Of a DNA stretch of 64,000 bases, positions 15,910 to 27,348 are shown piece after piece. Under the pieces are notes generated by a model. That model ran no database searches. It saw only the letters and a list, made by a program, of their open reading frames with translations, and had not been told where the DNA came from. The translations under genes were made by a program, and so were the position numbers. The stretch lies in the NCBI RefSeq assembly GCF_009718825.1, contig NZ_WNHB01000007.1, forward strand, positions 62,001 to 126,000, written 5' to 3'. This DNA is from Terrilactibacillus tamarindi (GTDB lineage Bacteria > Bacillota > Bacilli > Bacillales > Sporolactobacillaceae). Position 1 is the first letter of the stretch; each line of letters opens with the position of its first letter.

Positions 15910-16596
15910 ATGTTAGATTTTAAAAATGTATGGAAGTCTTACAAAAATGGTGTCATGGCCGTTAATGGTATAGACCTTCATATTAATAAAGGTGAATTTG
16001 TGTATATTGTTGGGCCAAGCGGGGCAGGAAAATCCACTTTTATTAAACTGATGTATCGTGAAATTGTGCCAACAAAAGGGGAAATTCTCATTGATGGTGT
16101 GAATCTTGCGAAAATAAAACAACGTCAAGTGCCAAAACTTAGAAGGAAAATTGGTGTGGTTTTTCAGGACTACAAACTATTACCTAAACTCACAGTCTAT
16201 GAAAATGTCGCTTTTGCTCTCGAAGTAATAGAAGAACATCCTAAAGTCATTAAAAAACGTGTGATGGAAGTTTTAGATCTTGTGAAATTAAAACACAAAG
16301 CGAGATCATTGCCTACAGAACTTTCTGGTGGTGAACAACAACGTGTTTCTATTGCTCGGTCAATCTGTAATAACCCATCAGTAGTTATAGCGGATGAACC
16401 AACAGGAAACTTAGACCCAGACAGTGCATGGTCAATTATGGAAATTTTTGATCGAATTAATGACAATGGAACGACAGTGGTCATGGCAACTCACAACAGA
16501 GATATCGTGAACAATATGAAAAGACGCGTTATTGCCATTGAAGGCGGCATGATTGTTCGTGATGAGCAGAGAGGTGATTACGGATATGAAGCTTAG
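15910..16596 (+). CDS. ftsE: Cell division ABC transporter ATPase FtsE
   Basis: 228 residues, normal length. Walker A GPSGAGKST (35-43), Q-loop VVFQDYKLLPKLTVYENVA, signature LSGGEQQR and Walker B VVIADEPTGNLD are all present. FtsE pairs with FtsX at the membrane; in Gram-positives the complex does not transport but activates peptidoglycan hydrolases (CwlO in B. subtilis, PcsB in streptococci). The gene overlaps ftsX by 11 bases, and an EnvC/CwlO-like hydrolase gene follows, so module partners are encoded together. Confidence 0.97.
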   Translation: MLDFKNVWKSYKNGVMAVNGIDLHINKGEFVYIVGPSGAGKSTFIKLMYREIVPTKGEILIDGVNLAKIKQRQVPKLRRKIGVVFQDYKLLPKLTVYENVAFALEVIEEHPKVIKKRVMEVLDLVKLKHKARSLPTELSGGEQQRVSIARSICNNPSVVIADEPTGNLDPDSAWSIMEIFDRINDNGTTVVMATHNRDIVNNMKRRVIAIEGGMIVRDEQRGDYGYEA

Positions 16597-17491
16597 AACA
16601 CTTGGCAGACATGCTCGTGAAAGTTTGAAGAACCTTGGACGAAATGGCTGGATGACATTTGCCTCAATAAGTGCAGTCGCTGTTGCACTTGTATTAGTCG
16701 GTTTGTTTTTATCCGTCATGATGAACTTAAATAAGATTGCAGGCGAGATAGAGAGTAATGTAGAAGTTCGAGTGTACATCGATCGGACAGCCACGCAGGC
16801 ACAGCAAGATCAATTAAAACAAAGTTTAAAGAGTATTGGTCATGTTCAATCGATCGCCTATCAATCTCGTGAAAAAGGATTAAAGAACTTAATAAATAGT
16901 TTAGGTGAGGGTAATGATCAGAGTGCTTTTAGCTCTGTTAAAAATGAAAATCCATTACCTGATGCCTTTATCTTAAAAACAGAGAAACCAGAACAGACCA
17001 TAACAGTCGCAAATCAAGTTAAAACTTTACCCTATGTTTATAAAGTGAATTACGGTAAAGGAACCGTTGAAAAACTATTTAAAACGGTCAGAATCTCACG
17101 TAATGTCGGGATTGTCTTGATTATCGGGCTTCTCTTTACTTCCATATTCCTTATTGCTAATACGATTAAACTTACCATTGTTGCTCGTAGAAGAGAAATT
17201 GAGATTATGAAATTAGTAGGGGCGACAAATGCCTTTGTTCGTTGGCCATATTTTCTTGAAGGATTGTTAATTGGTGTCATTGGTTCTATTATTCCGATCA
17301 TTTTAGTCAATGTGGGCTACAAAGCCGTTTATGAAAAATTTAGTGACGCTGGAACCTATTCGACTTTCTTTATTAAGCTTATTCCTTATCCAACTATGGC
17401 CTTGTATTTAAGTCTGTTGCTCGTTGTTATTGGTGCAGGAATTGGTGTTTGGGGAAGTGTCACTTCGATTCGTAAGTTCTTGAGAGTATGA
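16586..17491 (+). CDS. ftsX: Cell division protein FtsX
   Basis: 301 residues from ATG 16586, overlapping the end of ftsE; the upstream in-frame start at 16553 would lengthen the protein into ftsE without a ribosome site, whereas AGAGGTG lies about 10 bases before 16586. It has one N-terminal membrane segment (~22-45), an extracellular domain (~60-165) that contacts the hydrolase, and three C-terminal segments including the FtsX-domain pattern ARRREIEIMKLVGATNAFVR. Same operon as ftsE. Confidence 0.97.
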   Translation: MKLRTLGRHARESLKNLGRNGWMTFASISAVAVALVLVGLFLSVMMNLNKIAGEIESNVEVRVYIDRTATQAQQDQLKQSLKSIGHVQSIAYQSREKGLKNLINSLGEGNDQSAFSSVKNENPLPDAFILKTEKPEQTITVANQVKTLPYVYKVNYGKGTVEKLFKTVRISRNVGIVLIIGLLFTSIFLIANTIKLTIVARRREIEIMKLVGATNAFVRWPYFLEGLLIGVIGSIIPIILVNVGYKAVYEKFSDAGTYSTFFIKLIPYPTMALYLSLLLVVIGAGIGVWGSVTSIRKFLRV

Positions 17492-17565
17492 CTGATTCGT
17501 GGAAAAAGAATAAACGGAGACGGCCTTATGGGCCTCTTCATTTTATTATGAGAGGGGAAGTATGA

Positions 17566-18915
17566 GTGAAATTTCGTTATGTTCGTAAAGTAGCAACTTT
17601 AGGTCTTGCGCTTTCGCTGACTGTTGGTTACACACAGAGTATCGCGTCTGCAGAATCTAAAGCCAATCTAGAAAATAAACTCGATAATATTAAAAACCAG
17701 CAAAGCAATAATCAAGAAAAAATAGATTCATCTAAAGAAAAACTTTCAGAGAATAATAAAAAACAAAATTCTTTGATACATAAATTAGACGAATCGCAAA
17801 AGAAGATTGATTCAATAAATAAAAACATACAAGGAAAAGAACAGGACATTGATGCAGAAAAGCAAAAAATAAAAAAATTAGAAGACGAAATTAAAGTCAT
17901 TACAAAGCGCATTAATGAGAGAAATGAGTTTTTAAAGAAACGTATTCGTTCAATGTACATAAATGGCGGTTCTGTTAACTATATTGAAGTGATTATGGGT
18001 TCAAATAGTTTTGGTAACTTTTTAGATCGTGTGTTAGCATTAAATTTAATTGCTGAACAAGATCGGCAAATTCTCACAGACCAACAAAATGATAAAAAGA
18101 AACAAGAATCAAAAAAACAAGCTTATCAAAAAGAGTTAACGTCTCTAGAAGATAATCTAGCAAACTTAAAAACTTTAAAAGCTAATCTAGATGAAGAGAA
18201 GCAAAATCAGAAAAAACTTCTCACTCAATTGAAAGCGGAAGAAAATGACATTCATGATGATATTATGGATAAACAAGAGCAGGAAAAAGTTCTTCAATCT
18301 CAGCAAAGTATTATTAAAAATCAGTTGGCGGCTTTAGTCAAGGAAGAAGAAGCAAAGAAAAAAGCAGAAGCTGAACGTCAAGCAAAAGAAAGAGCAGCTG
18401 TGGAAGCGGCGAAGAGTGCTAAACAATCAACAGCTAGCCACTCTTCTTCACCATCGATTTCACACACACAATCTCCAGCCGTTTCACATTCAGATCCTGT
18501 GCCTTCAGTCAATGCAGACTTTATTAAACCTGCTGCAGGTTATATTTCGTCAGGATTTGGTCACCGTTCTTTTGATGGAGGGTTTCACCCGGGTATAGAT
18601 ATTGCAAATAGTATCGGCACACCAATTCATGCCGCCGCTTCGGGTGTTGTATCAAATGCCTACCATTCATCTAGTTACGGAAATGTTGTGATGATTGCAC
18701 ACAGCGTTAATGGTAAAACCTATACAACCGTATACGCTCATATGACGTCTTATAGTGTTTCTACGGGACAAACGGTTTCTCAAGGTCAAGTGATTGGCTC
18801 AATGGGAAACACTGGTGAATCATTCGGATCACACTTACACTTTGAACTTTACATTGGTCCTTGGACTCCGCCACCACATAATGGTTCCGTCAATCCATTA
18901 AATTATATTCACTAA
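17566..18915 (+). CDS. Secreted coiled-coil M23 peptidoglycan hydrolase (EnvC/CwlO-like)
   Basis: 449 residues with GTG start. Signal peptide about residues 1-28 (cleavage near SIASAES). Two long coiled-coil stretches (~30-130 and ~165-290) with many K, Q and E are the part that docks on FtsX in related proteins. After a serine/proline linker comes a M23 LytM-type domain with HPGID, YAHM and HLHFEL, the zinc ligands all present. So it should be an active endopeptidase cutting stem-peptide cross-links during elongation or division. Directly after ftsX (74 bases), it is the likely effector of FtsEX. Confidence 0.93.
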   Translation: MKFRYVRKVATLGLALSLTVGYTQSIASAESKANLENKLDNIKNQQSNNQEKIDSSKEKLSENNKKQNSLIHKLDESQKKIDSINKNIQGKEQDIDAEKQKIKKLEDEIKVITKRINERNEFLKKRIRSMYINGGSVNYIEVIMGSNSFGNFLDRVLALNLIAEQDRQILTDQQNDKKKQESKKQAYQKELTSLEDNLANLKTLKANLDEEKQNQKKLLTQLKAEENDIHDDIMDKQEQEKVLQSQQSIIKNQLAALVKEEEAKKKAEAERQAKERAAVEAAKSAKQSTASHSSSPSISHTQSPAVSHSDPVPSVNADFIKPAAGYISSGFGHRSFDGGFHPGIDIANSIGTPIHAAASGVVSNAYHSSSYGNVVMIAHSVNGKTYTTVYAHMTSYSVSTGQTVSQGQVIGSMGNTGESFGSHLHFELYIGPWTPPPHNGSVNPLNYIH

Positions 18916-18982
18916 ATCCACATATTAGGACAAACTGGGTCATATAGTGTATTATCTAACCATAGAGTTAAGGAACTTAACG

Positions 18983-19013
18983 GCATCGCATCATTTGGTG
19001 CGATGCTGTTTCT
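18983..19013 (+). terminator. Hairpin between the M23 hydrolase gene and ctpB
   Basis: GCATCGCA / TGCGATGC (18983-18990, 18999-19006) with loop TCATTTGG and TGTTTCTTC after it. The T-run is weak, so read-through into ctpB is possible. Confidence 0.6.
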
Positions 19014-19031
19014 TCAAGGAGTGTCAACTAG

Positions 19032-20483
19032 ATGAAAAAATTTAATGGAAAAATTGTTGCGTTACTGGTCGTTATCGCTCTTGTTGTCGGAGCTGCGGCA
19101 TCCTATTTTGTTACGAGTACGACGATGAAACATAGTCAAGCCGTCGTAAACGTGGACAGTACGTCACAGACGAGTAGTGAAGCTAAAAAAATCAATGTCA
19201 TCCATGATTTAATTGAAAAAAGCTACTATAAGAAAGTGAGTAGCGACAAACTTTATGATGGAGCCATTAAAGGTATGATCGAAGCCTTGGGTGATCCATT
19301 CTCGAGTTATATGGATGCGAAAACAGCAAGTAGTTTCAATGAATCATTATCTTCTTCATTTGAAGGAATCGGCGCTGAGGTTCAAATGGTTGGAGATCGT
19401 GTTACGATCGTGTCACCGATTAAGGGTTCTCCAGCTGAAAAAGCGGGCCTAAGGCCGAATGATCAAATTCTAACGATTAATGGGAAATCAACCAGTGGAT
19501 TGTCTCTTGATCAAGCCGTCAATAAGATTAAAGGTCCAAGTGGAACCGTCGTTAAATTGGAAGTTAAACGTTCAGGGAGCACGAATACAGTCGCCTTCAA
19601 CATTAAACGTGGTAAGATTCCACTAACCACCGTTAATTCTAAAGTCATAAAAAATAATCAAAAGCCGATTGGTTACATCAATATTACTTCTTTCAATGAA
19701 AATACCGATAAAGAATTTAATAAATCGTTAAATGCATTGGAAGATAAGAATATTCAAGGCCTAATCATTGACGTAAGAGGAAATCCTGGTGGCTATCTTC
19801 AAGCTGTAGAAAGTATTGCTAGCCAGTTCATTACAAAAGACAAACCGATTGTTCAAGTTGAAGATCGACAGGGTAAAAGAGATCAATTCCGATCTTCATT
19901 GACTAAGAAAAAGCCTTACCCGATTGTGACACTAATTGATGAAGGAAGTGCTTCGGCTTCTGAAATTCTTGCAGGTGCAATGAGTGAAGGCGGAGGCTAT
20001 CCTCTTGTGGGAATGAAATCTTTTGGTAAAGGAACTGTCCAACAAGGCATCGAGATGTCTGATAAAAGTGAAGTTAAATTAACCATGTTTAAATGGTTAA
20101 CACCAGATGGAAATTGGATCCATAAGAAGGGGATCCAACCAGACGTGAAAGTGAAGCAACCGGATTACTACTTTGCAAGTCCGCTCAACATAAAAAAAGG
20201 TAGCGTCATTTCATATGACCAAACAGGTACGAATGTCACTAATTTACAAAAAATGTTGATAGGTGCTGGTTTTGATCCAGGCCGAGAAGATGGATATTAT
20301 AACAAATCAACTGATAATGCTGTTCGCCAATTCCAAAAGGCAAAAAATCTACCTGTCACAGGTTCGGTTAATCAGGCAACAGCGGATGCATTGCAAGCGA
20401 GTGTATTAAAAGTCATTTCAAGTGGAGATCACGATAAACAATTGAAAGCCGCTTTACGTACACTTGATAAAGAAATTAAATAG
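19032..20483 (+). CDS. ctpB: S41 carboxyl-terminal processing protease CtpB
   Basis: 483 residues. An N-terminal membrane anchor (~6-28) is followed by a PDZ domain (~95-175, IKGSPAEKAGLRPNDQILTI) and the S41 peptidase core with the Ser/Lys dyad region (DEGSASASEILAGAM, later SFGKGTVQQ). A C-terminal peptidoglycan-binding domain has the pattern LQKMLIGAGFDPGREDGYYN. In B. subtilis CtpB cleaves SpoIVFA to trigger SigK activation and is encoded next to minJ, as here. Whether this organism sporulates is not shown in the window. Confidence 0.95.
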   Translation: MKKFNGKIVALLVVIALVVGAAASYFVTSTTMKHSQAVVNVDSTSQTSSEAKKINVIHDLIEKSYYKKVSSDKLYDGAIKGMIEALGDPFSSYMDAKTASSFNESLSSSFEGIGAEVQMVGDRVTIVSPIKGSPAEKAGLRPNDQILTINGKSTSGLSLDQAVNKIKGPSGTVVKLEVKRSGSTNTVAFNIKRGKIPLTTVNSKVIKNNQKPIGYINITSFNENTDKEFNKSLNALEDKNIQGLIIDVRGNPGGYLQAVESIASQFITKDKPIVQVEDRQGKRDQFRSSLTKKKPYPIVTLIDEGSASASEILAGAMSEGGGYPLVGMKSFGKGTVQQGIEMSDKSEVKLTMFKWLTPDGNWIHKKGIQPDVKVKQPDYYFASPLNIKKGSVISYDQTGTNVTNLQKMLIGAGFDPGREDGYYNKSTDNAVRQFQKAKNLPVTGSVNQATADALQASVLKVISSGDHDKQLKAALRTLDKEIK

Positions 20484-20491
20484 TTTAGATC

Positions 20492-20531
20492 AAGATCAAT
20501 AAAACCTCTAAGGATTTATTGATCTTTTTTT
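20492..20531 (+). terminator. Terminator of ctpB
   Basis: AAGATCAATAAA / TTTATTGATCTT with CCT-CTA-AGG closing the stem, followed by a T-run. Confidence 0.9.
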
Positions 20532-20760
20532 GCTCTTAATCCTAGTGATGATTTTCAGCACAAAGATTACCCTTGGTTCGAATGTTTTAAAGACAAAATG
20601 TCGACTCCTATAATATTTTTATTCATGTTAGTCTACTGAATCTTAAGATATCTTTTAATATATCCTCTTAGATTCTACTTTTTATGGTAAAATAGAAGTT
20701 AATAGAAAGATTATGGACGATAAGCCTTACATATAAATTATCATCGTAGACGGGGAAGTG

Positions 20761-21984
20761 ATGTTAGTGGATGTCGTTATATCAGTTATAAAAGGAATTG
20801 TGTCACTTTTAATTAATCCTATTTTTTATCTTTTATTGATTGGTCTTGTGGCTTTCGGAGTGCAAAGAGTCCGGCGTGAAAGAAGATCTTTTGGGGTAAA
20901 AGTTTATGGGATGTTTAATACGATTTTTTCAAGTATAGAAGCGAGTCTCGTCCTCGCACTTTTAAGTGCTATTTTCTTTTTAGGACTGCATATTCGTATG
21001 ACTCCAGGTATGTTAGTCCTTATATCCTGTACGTATTTACTGATTATGTTGACAGGTCAGCTTCGCTTTTTGTCACCGTCTATTGGGATCGGTCTTGCTA
21101 TTGTGATTGCCTACATTCTGCCAGATCTAAATACGCCTTATCTCTTTTTAAATCAGTGGATACAAGATATTCGAACGACGTCTTTACCTGAATTTGGTGT
21201 CTTTTTTCTTTTTAGCTTAGCGATTGAGTGGTTGCTGGTGATGATCCGAGGAGATGATAACACATCTCCACGGTTAATAAATAGTCATCGTGGAAAAAAG
21301 GTTGGAGCGCATGAAGCCAGTCACATGTGGATCGTTCCGCTTCTGTTTTTCATTCCGATGAGTCAGAGTCATGCGGCTTTCCACTTTTGGCCATTTGTGC
21401 CTGGTGAAAGTTTCGGTCTTCTCATTTTTCCTCTCGGGATTGGTTACCAACAGCTTATTTCGGATCGTTTGCCAAGACAAGCTGTTCAATCATCAAGTGC
21501 GTGGCTTTTTCTTACCGGACTTCTTTGTGCAATCTCGGTTATTCTAGCTAATATTTTTCATTTACCCATCCTTGTTGCTATAGCTGGCTTGTTAAGTTTC
21601 ATCAGTCGATTAGGCCTTATTTTAGTTCATCATCTCCTGCACCGATATGGCTCGTATTATTTTACGGAACCAAGTGATGGTTTACGGGTAGTTGATGTTA
21701 TACCACATTCATTAGCGGATCGAATGGATGTTCAAATTGGTGAAATTATCTATCGAGTCAACGGAAAAGACGTCCATTCGGAATATGCCTTTTATCAAGC
21801 TTTACAAATGAATTCGGCCTATTGTAAACTAGAGGTCATTGATCAAACAGGTGAATCACGCTTTGTCAAAGGTGCTATTCATGAAAACGATGATCATAAA
21901 ATTGGTTTCTTGTTCTTGGAACCAAACAAACGTAAGCAATATATGGATCAAAAAGAAAAATCACAATTGCCTACAAATGCATAA
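20761..21984 (+). CDS. minJ: MinJ-like polytopic membrane protein with PDZ domain
   Basis: About 407 residues. Six to eight hydrophobic segments occupy residues ~1-285, followed by a C-terminal PDZ domain (~300-385, GLRVVDVIPHSLADRMDVQI, GEIIYRVNGKDV). In B. subtilis MinJ links DivIVA to MinCD at poles and septa and is encoded beside ctpB, as here; the architecture agrees. GTG 20758, ATG 20761 and GTG 20767 are candidate starts behind GGGGAAG. Signature sequence identity is hard to judge by eye, so the name rests on architecture plus synteny. Confidence 0.82.
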   Translation: MLVDVVISVIKGIVSLLINPIFYLLLIGLVAFGVQRVRRERRSFGVKVYGMFNTIFSSIEASLVLALLSAIFFLGLHIRMTPGMLVLISCTYLLIMLTGQLRFLSPSIGIGLAIVIAYILPDLNTPYLFLNQWIQDIRTTSLPEFGVFFLFSLAIEWLLVMIRGDDNTSPRLINSHRGKKVGAHEASHMWIVPLLFFIPMSQSHAAFHFWPFVPGESFGLLIFPLGIGYQQLISDRLPRQAVQSSSAWLFLTGLLCAISVILANIFHLPILVAIAGLLSFISRLGLILVHHLLHRYGSYYFTEPSDGLRVVDVIPHSLADRMDVQIGEIIYRVNGKDVHSEYAFYQALQMNSAYCKLEVIDQTGESRFVKGAIHENDDHKIGFLFLEPNKRKQYMDQKEKSQLPTNA

Positions 21985-21994
21985 ATTAAGAATG

Positions 21995-22025
21995 ACCTTG
22001 CTAAATCGGATTAGCAGGGTTTTCT
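21995..22025 (+). terminator. Terminator of the minJ-like gene
   Basis: ACCTTGCTAA / TTAGCAGGGT (21995-22004, 22011-22020) 10-bp stem with one G-U, followed by TTTTC. Confidence 0.85.
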
Positions 22026-22124
22026 TTCATTTTTTTGTGTCAAATTGCTATGAAAAAAATGGTGTCATCTGTATCTAAAATCATTAACAGAAATGAACAT
22101 CCATCATTTATGGAATAAAAACAT

Positions 22125-22175
22125 CGAATGTTCGTTCGTTAAATTTGATTACTATACGTACACCTGTGCTATAAT
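22125..22175 (+). promoter_or_regulatory. LexA (SOS) box and promoter of uvrBA
   Basis: CGAATGTTCGTTCG (22125-22138) matches the Gram-positive LexA consensus CGAAC-N4-GTTCG with one mismatch. A -10 TATAAT (22170-22175) lies downstream, with TTGATT (22145-22150) as a -35 at 19-base spacing. This is the expected arrangement for DNA-damage induction of uvrB-uvrA. Confidence 0.75.
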
Positions 22176-22207
22176 TAGAGGAGATAAGTAAAACTGGAGG
22201 AAAAAGA

Positions 22208-24190
22208 ATGGGATTTGAACTCGTTTCTTCATATCAACCGAGTGGCGATCAACCTGATGCCATTCGGAAAATTGTGGACGGAATTAAGCACAATAAGAAA
22301 CATCAAACATTACTTGGAGCCACAGGTACAGGTAAAACCTTTACCATGTCCAACGTAATTCAACAGGTAAATAAACCAACACTCATTATGGCCCACAATA
22401 AAACCCTTGCTGCTCAGTTATATAATGAATTCAAAGAATTTTTCCCTAATAATGCCGTAGAATACTTTGTTAGTTATTATGATTATTACCAACCAGAAGC
22501 TTATATCCCCCAATCTGATACGTACATTGAAAAAGATGCCAGCATCAATGATGAAATAGATAAACTTAGACACTCAGCAACCAGTTCACTCTTTGAAAGA
22601 GATGACGTCATCATCATTGCGAGTGTTTCATGTATTTACGGTCTAGGTTCTCCAGAAGAGTATCGTGCGCTCGTTCTTTCCTTAAGAAAAGGAATGGAAA
22701 AAGACCGCGATCAGATGTTACGTGCTTTGGTGGATATTCAATATATGCGAAATGATATTAGTTTTGAAAGAGGAACGTTTCGTGTGCGTGGAGATGTCGT
22801 CGAGATTTTTCCTGCTTCACGAGATGAACATTGCATTCGAGTCGAATTTTTTGGTGATGAGATCGATCGAATTACAGAAATAGATGCTTTAACCGGTGAG
22901 ATCGTTGGTGAACGCGATCACGTTGCCATTTATCCAGCTTCTCACTTCGTCACTCGAGAAGAAAAAATGAAAGTTGCGATTAAGCGAATTGAAAAAGAAC
23001 TAAACGAACAACTCAGTAAATTAAAAGAAGAAGGAAAGCTTTTAGAAGCTCAGCGTCTTGAACAACGAACTCGGTATGATTTAGAGATGATGAACGAGAT
23101 GGGCTTTTGCTCAGGTATCGAGAATTATTCAAGACACCTGACATTAAGAGAAGCAGGATCGACACCTTATACGTTACTCGATTACTTTCCAAAAGATTTT
23201 CTCATGATCATTGATGAATCACATGTAACGATACCGCAAGTTCGAGCGATGTATAATGGCGACCAAGCACGGAAGAATGTTCTTGTGGACCATGGGTTCC
23301 GATTACCATCGGCAAAAGATAACCGCCCATTGAAATTTGAAGAATTTGAAGATCATATTCATCAAATTGTCTACGTGTCAGCGACACCGGGGCCTTATGA
23401 ACTTGAACATACACCAGAAGTTGTCGAACAAATTATACGACCAACAGGATTACTGGATCCGACCATTACGATAAAACCAATCGAAGGACAAATAGATGAT
23501 CTAATAGAAGAAATTCAAATAAGAACAGCCCGGAATGAACGTGTACTTGTCACCACGCTGACCAAAAAAATGTCTGAAAATCTGACGGACTATTTGGAAG
23601 AAATGGGCATCAAAGTGCGGTATCTGCATTCAGAAATTAAAACGCTGGAACGGATTGATATCATTCGTGACTTACGAATAGGTACATTTGATGTTTTAGT
23701 GGGTATTAACTTATTAAGAGAAGGTTTAGACATTCCAGAGGTTTCTCTCGTTGCAATTTTGGATGCCGATAAAGAAGGCTTTTTGCGTTCGCAGCGTTCC
23801 CTTATTCAAACCATCGGGCGGGCAGCCAGAAATGCCAGCGGCCAGGTCATTATGTATGCTGATCGGATCACGGATTCTATGCGAGTGGCCATTGATGAGA
23901 CTAATCGACGTCGTCACATTCAAGAGACCTATAACAAAGAACATGGTATTACACCAACGACGATTCAAAAAGCGATTCCAGATGTGATACGTGCGACACA
24001 TGCCGCTGAAGAAACCGCCACTTATTCTGAAAAATCAGCTGTTAAACCACAGAAAAAATTGTCACCAACGGAGCGTAAGAAAACGATTGAACAAATTGAA
24101 CATGACATGAAAGAAGCAGCTAAAGCCCTTGACTTTGAAAAAGCTGCAGAACTAAGGGATGTACTCCTGGAACTGAAAGGGGAAGGATGA
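22208..24190 (+). CDS. uvrB: Excinuclease ABC subunit B
   Basis: 660 residues, standard length. UvrB verifies damage handed over by UvrA and loads UvrC for incision. Walker A GATGTGKT (37-44), the beta-hairpin region [20 protein letters not shown], helicase motifs ([29 protein letters not shown]) and the C-terminal UVR domain ([19 protein letters not shown]) are all present. First gene of the uvrBA operon; uvrA starts 7 bases after the stop. Controlled by the LexA box upstream. Confidence 0.98.
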   Translation: MGFELVSSYQPSGDQPDAIRKIVDGIKHNKKHQTLLGATGTGKTFTMSNVIQQVNKPTLIMAHNKTLAAQLYNEFKEFFPNNAVEYFVSYYDYYQPEAYIPQSDTYIEKDASINDEIDKLRHSATSSLFERDDVIIIASVSCIYGLGSPEEYRALVLSLRKGMEKDRDQMLRALVDIQYMRNDISFERGTFRVRGDVVEIFPASRDEHCIRVEFFGDEIDRITEIDALTGEIVGERDHVAIYPASHFVTREEKMKVAIKRIEKELNEQLSKLKEEGKLLEAQRLEQRTRYDLEMMNEMGFCSGIENYSRHLTLREAGSTPYTLLDYFPKDFLMIIDESHVTIPQVRAMYNGDQARKNVLVDHGFRLPSAKDNRPLKFEEFEDHIHQIVYVSATPGPYELEHTPEVVEQIIRPTGLLDPTITIKPIEGQIDDLIEEIQIRTARNERVLVTTLTKKMSENLTDYLEEMGIKVRYLHSEIKTLERIDIIRDLRIGTFDVLVGINLLREGLDIPEVSLVAILDADKEGFLRSQRSLIQTIGRAARNASGQVIMYADRITDSMRVAIDETNRRRHIQETYNKEHGITPTTIQKAIPDVIRATHAAEETATYSEKSAVKPQKKLSPTERKKTIEQIEHDMKEAAKALDFEKAAELRDVLLELKGEG

Positions 24191-24196
24191 GGCAGC

Positions 24197-27070
24197 ATGG
24201 CACAAGAAAATATTATTGTTAAAGGCGCACGGGAAAACAATTTAAAAAATGTTGATATAACCATACCAAGAGATCAGCTTGTTGTACTAACCGGTCTTTC
24301 AGGTTCAGGGAAATCCTCACTTGCTTTTGACACCATTTATGCTGAAGGACAACGGCGTTACGTTGAATCGTTGTCTGCTTATGCTCGTCAATTTTTAGGA
24401 CAAATGGATAAGCCTGATGTGGACGCGATAGAAGGATTGTCACCGGCGATCTCGATTGATCAAAAAACGACGAGTCGAAATCCACGTTCGACAGTTGGGA
24501 CCGTGACGGAAGTTTATGATTATTTACGCTTGCTTTTTGCAAGGATCGGTCATCCCATCTGTCCAGAGCATGGCATTGAGATTACGTCTCAGACAATTGA
24601 ACAGATGGTTGATCGTGTCTTGGCTTATCCAGAACGGACAAAGCTTCAGGTCCTAGCTCCTATTGTCTCAGGACGAAAAGGAGCCCACGTTAAGATCCTT
24701 GAAGACATTAAGAAAAAAGGGTACGTGCGCGTTCGCGTTGATGGAGAACTACGTGAAGTCGCTGAAGAAATTTCCCTTGAAAAAAATAAAAAACATAATA
24801 TTGAAGTCGTTATTGACCGTATTGTCGTTAAGGACGGCGTTCGTTCAAGGCTTGCAGACTCACTTGAAGCGGCGACGAAACTCGCCGATGGACGTGCGAT
24901 TGTCGATATCATTGGCGGAGAAGAACTCCTATTTAGTGAGCATCACTCTTGTCCCTACTGTGGATTTTCCATTGGAGAACTTGAACCTCGCTTGTTTTCT
25001 TTTAACAGTCCTTTTGGCGCTTGTCCGGATTGCGATGGACTTGGAACACGTATGGAAGTAGATTTAGATCTAGTGATCCCGGATTGGAGTAAATCGTTAC
25101 ACGATCACGCGATTGCTCCGTGGGAACCAACTAGCTCTCAATATTACCCTCAGCTCTTGAAATGTGTTTGCGACCACTTTGGTATTGACCAATTTGTACC
25201 CGTTGAACAATTATCAAAAGAACAAATGGACATTATTTTAAATGGGAGCCAAACGGAGCGGATTCGCTTTGAATACGTGACTGAATTTGGCGAGCATAAG
25301 AAAAGAGATATTTACTTTGAAGGCGTTATTCCGAATATTAGTCGTCGCTATAAGGAAACGGGGTCTGATTACGTTCGTGAACAGATGGAAGGTTATATGG
25401 CGTCTAAGGCTTGCCCTACGTGTAAAGGACAGCGTTTGAAAAAGGAAGCCTTATCTGTAAAAGTTGGCGGTCATAATATTAGTGAAGTGACAGCTCAGCC
25501 GATTCGTCAGTTTCAACACTTTTTTGATACGCTTCAATTATCGGAAAAAGAACGTGCGATTGCCCGTCTTGTTTTACGGGAAATTAAGGAACGTGTAGGA
25601 TTTTTGATTGATGTCGGCTTGGATTACTTAACGCTTGGCCGTGCGGCAGGGACTTTGTCAGGAGGCGAAGCCCAACGTATTCGCTTAGCGACACAAGTAG
25701 GTTCTAGATTGATGGGTGTCCTGTATATCCTCGATGAGCCGTCAATTGGGCTGCATCAGCGGGATAATGACCGTCTGATTCAAACTCTCGTTAATATGAA
25801 AAACCTCGGTAATACACTTCTCGTTGTCGAACATGATGAAGACACGATGCTTGCCGCTGATCATATTATTGACATTGGACCTGGAGCGGGTGCCCATGGA
25901 GGGACCATTACAGCACAAGGCACACCTGAGGAAATAATGACTAATGAAAATTCCTTAACTGGGCAATATTTATCTGGTAAAAAATTCATTCCAGTACCTA
26001 CATTGCGAAGGCAGCCTGATAAGCGGAAGTTGAAATTGAAGGGTGCTAAAGAAAATAACTTAAAGAATGTTTCGGTTGATTTTCCGCTAGGGTTACTCAC
26101 ATGTGTCACTGGAGTGTCTGGTTCAGGTAAAAGTACGTTAGTCAATGACATCCTTTTTAAATATTTAGCTCAAAAGCTTCATGGCAGAAAGGAAAAACCA
26201 GGTGAATTTAAAAGCATCGAAGGATTGGAAGAACTGGACCGAGTCATTGATATTGACCAAGCGCCGATCGGGCGTACGCCACGTTCAAATCCAGCCACTT
26301 ATACGGGTGTTTTTGATATGATCCGTGATGTCTATGCTCAAACCAACGAAGCTAAAATTCGTGGCTATAAAAAAGGACGCTTTAGCTTTAATGTCAAAGG
26401 CGGTCGTTGTGAAGCCTGTCGTGGTGACGGCATTATTAAAATCGAAATGCACTTCTTGCCGGATGTCTATGTGCCATGTGAAGTTTGTCACGGAAAACGA
26501 TATAATCGTGAGACATTAGAAGTGACTTACAAAGGTAAAACGATCGCGGACGTATTGGATATGACGGTTGAAGAAGGTTTAGAGTTCTTTGAAAATATCC
26601 CGCGTATTAAAAGACGATTAGAACCGTTACACGCTGTTGGACTTGGTTATATAAAATTAGGACAACCAGCAACGACCTTATCAGGTGGAGAAGCCCAAAG
26701 GGTTAAGCTGGCCTCCCAGCTCTATAAACGAACAAAAGGGCGAGCTTTGTATATTTTAGATGAACCAACGACGGGTTTGCATGTGGATGACATTTCCCGA
26801 TTACTTGAAGTTCTTCAACAATTGGTGGATAATGGTGATTCGGTGCTCATAATTGAACACAATCTTGACGTTATTAAAGCGGCTGATTACTTAATCGATC
26901 TTGGTCCTGAAGGCGGGGACGGCGGTGGAACCATCGTTGTGACAGGGACTCCGGAAGTGGTCGCAGCACATCCAGAATCTTACACAGGAAAGTATCTTAA
27001 ACCGATACTAGAACGTGATAAGAAACGAATGGAAGAAAGGTTAGAAAAGCAAGAACAAACCATTCAGTAA
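24197..27070 (+). CDS. uvrA: Excinuclease ABC subunit A
   Basis: 957 residues. UvrA is the damage-sensing ABC-type dimer of nucleotide excision repair. There are two ABC modules (Walker [10 protein letters not shown] near 32-40 and GVSGSGKST near 640). Two LSGGEAQR signatures are present, as are the Cys4 zinc modules CPYCG...CPDC and CEACRGDG...CEVCHGK. Start ATG 24197 behind GGAAGGATGAGG, translationally close to uvrB. Complete, nothing unusual. Confidence 0.98.
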   Translation: MAQENIIVKGARENNLKNVDITIPRDQLVVLTGLSGSGKSSLAFDTIYAEGQRRYVESLSAYARQFLGQMDKPDVDAIEGLSPAISIDQKTTSRNPRSTVGTVTEVYDYLRLLFARIGHPICPEHGIEITSQTIEQMVDRVLAYPERTKLQVLAPIVSGRKGAHVKILEDIKKKGYVRVRVDGELREVAEEISLEKNKKHNIEVVIDRIVVKDGVRSRLADSLEAATKLADGRAIVDIIGGEELLFSEHHSCPYCGFSIGELEPRLFSFNSPFGACPDCDGLGTRMEVDLDLVIPDWSKSLHDHAIAPWEPTSSQYYPQLLKCVCDHFGIDQFVPVEQLSKEQMDIILNGSQTERIRFEYVTEFGEHKKRDIYFEGVIPNISRRYKETGSDYVREQMEGYMASKACPTCKGQRLKKEALSVKVGGHNISEVTAQPIRQFQHFFDTLQLSEKERAIARLVLREIKERVGFLIDVGLDYLTLGRAAGTLSGGEAQRIRLATQVGSRLMGVLYILDEPSIGLHQRDNDRLIQTLVNMKNLGNTLLVVEHDEDTMLAADHIIDIGPGAGAHGGTITAQGTPEEIMTNENSLTGQYLSGKKFIPVPTLRRQPDKRKLKLKGAKENNLKNVSVDFPLGLLTCVTGVSGSGKSTLVNDILFKYLAQKLHGRKEKPGEFKSIEGLEELDRVIDIDQAPIGRTPRSNPATYTGVFDMIRDVYAQTNEAKIRGYKKGRFSFNVKGGRCEACRGDGIIKIEMHFLPDVYVPCEVCHGKRYNRETLEVTYKGKTIADVLDMTVEEGLEFFENIPRIKRRLEPLHAVGLGYIKLGQPATTLSGGEAQRVKLASQLYKRTKGRALYILDEPTTGLHVDDISRLLEVLQQLVDNGDSVLIIEHNLDVIKAADYLIDLGPEGGDGGGTIVVTGTPEVVAAHPESYTGKYLKPILERDKKRMEERLEKQEQTIQ

Positions 27071-27150
27071 GTTGTAAACTCGACGGTTTAATTAGGAGTT
27101 TTGTAAATTTAGACCTGTTTCTATTAGAGAAAATTTCGTGCAATAACTAA

Positions 27151-27180
27151 AAAGGATATGTTTCGGCATATCCTTTAATA
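27151..27180. terminator. Hairpin after uvrA
   Basis: AAAGGATATG-TTTCGG-CATATCCTTT is a perfect 10-bp stem, followed by AATATATTTT. The surrounding 410-base gap holds only this and the SigB-like promoter at 27349. Confidence 0.7.
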
Positions 27181-27348
27181 TATTTTAAGTAGTAAAATGT
27201 TTGCTCATTCATAAGTTCTTTTAATTCTGCTATCAGTTTTACATAGGATCATTTGAAACTTAGTTGATTTTTTGATTTAATTAACGTGTAGTTTTGCATA
27301 ATATGGTTTAAAATACATAAAAACTGTGATTTTATCGGTTATAGGGTT

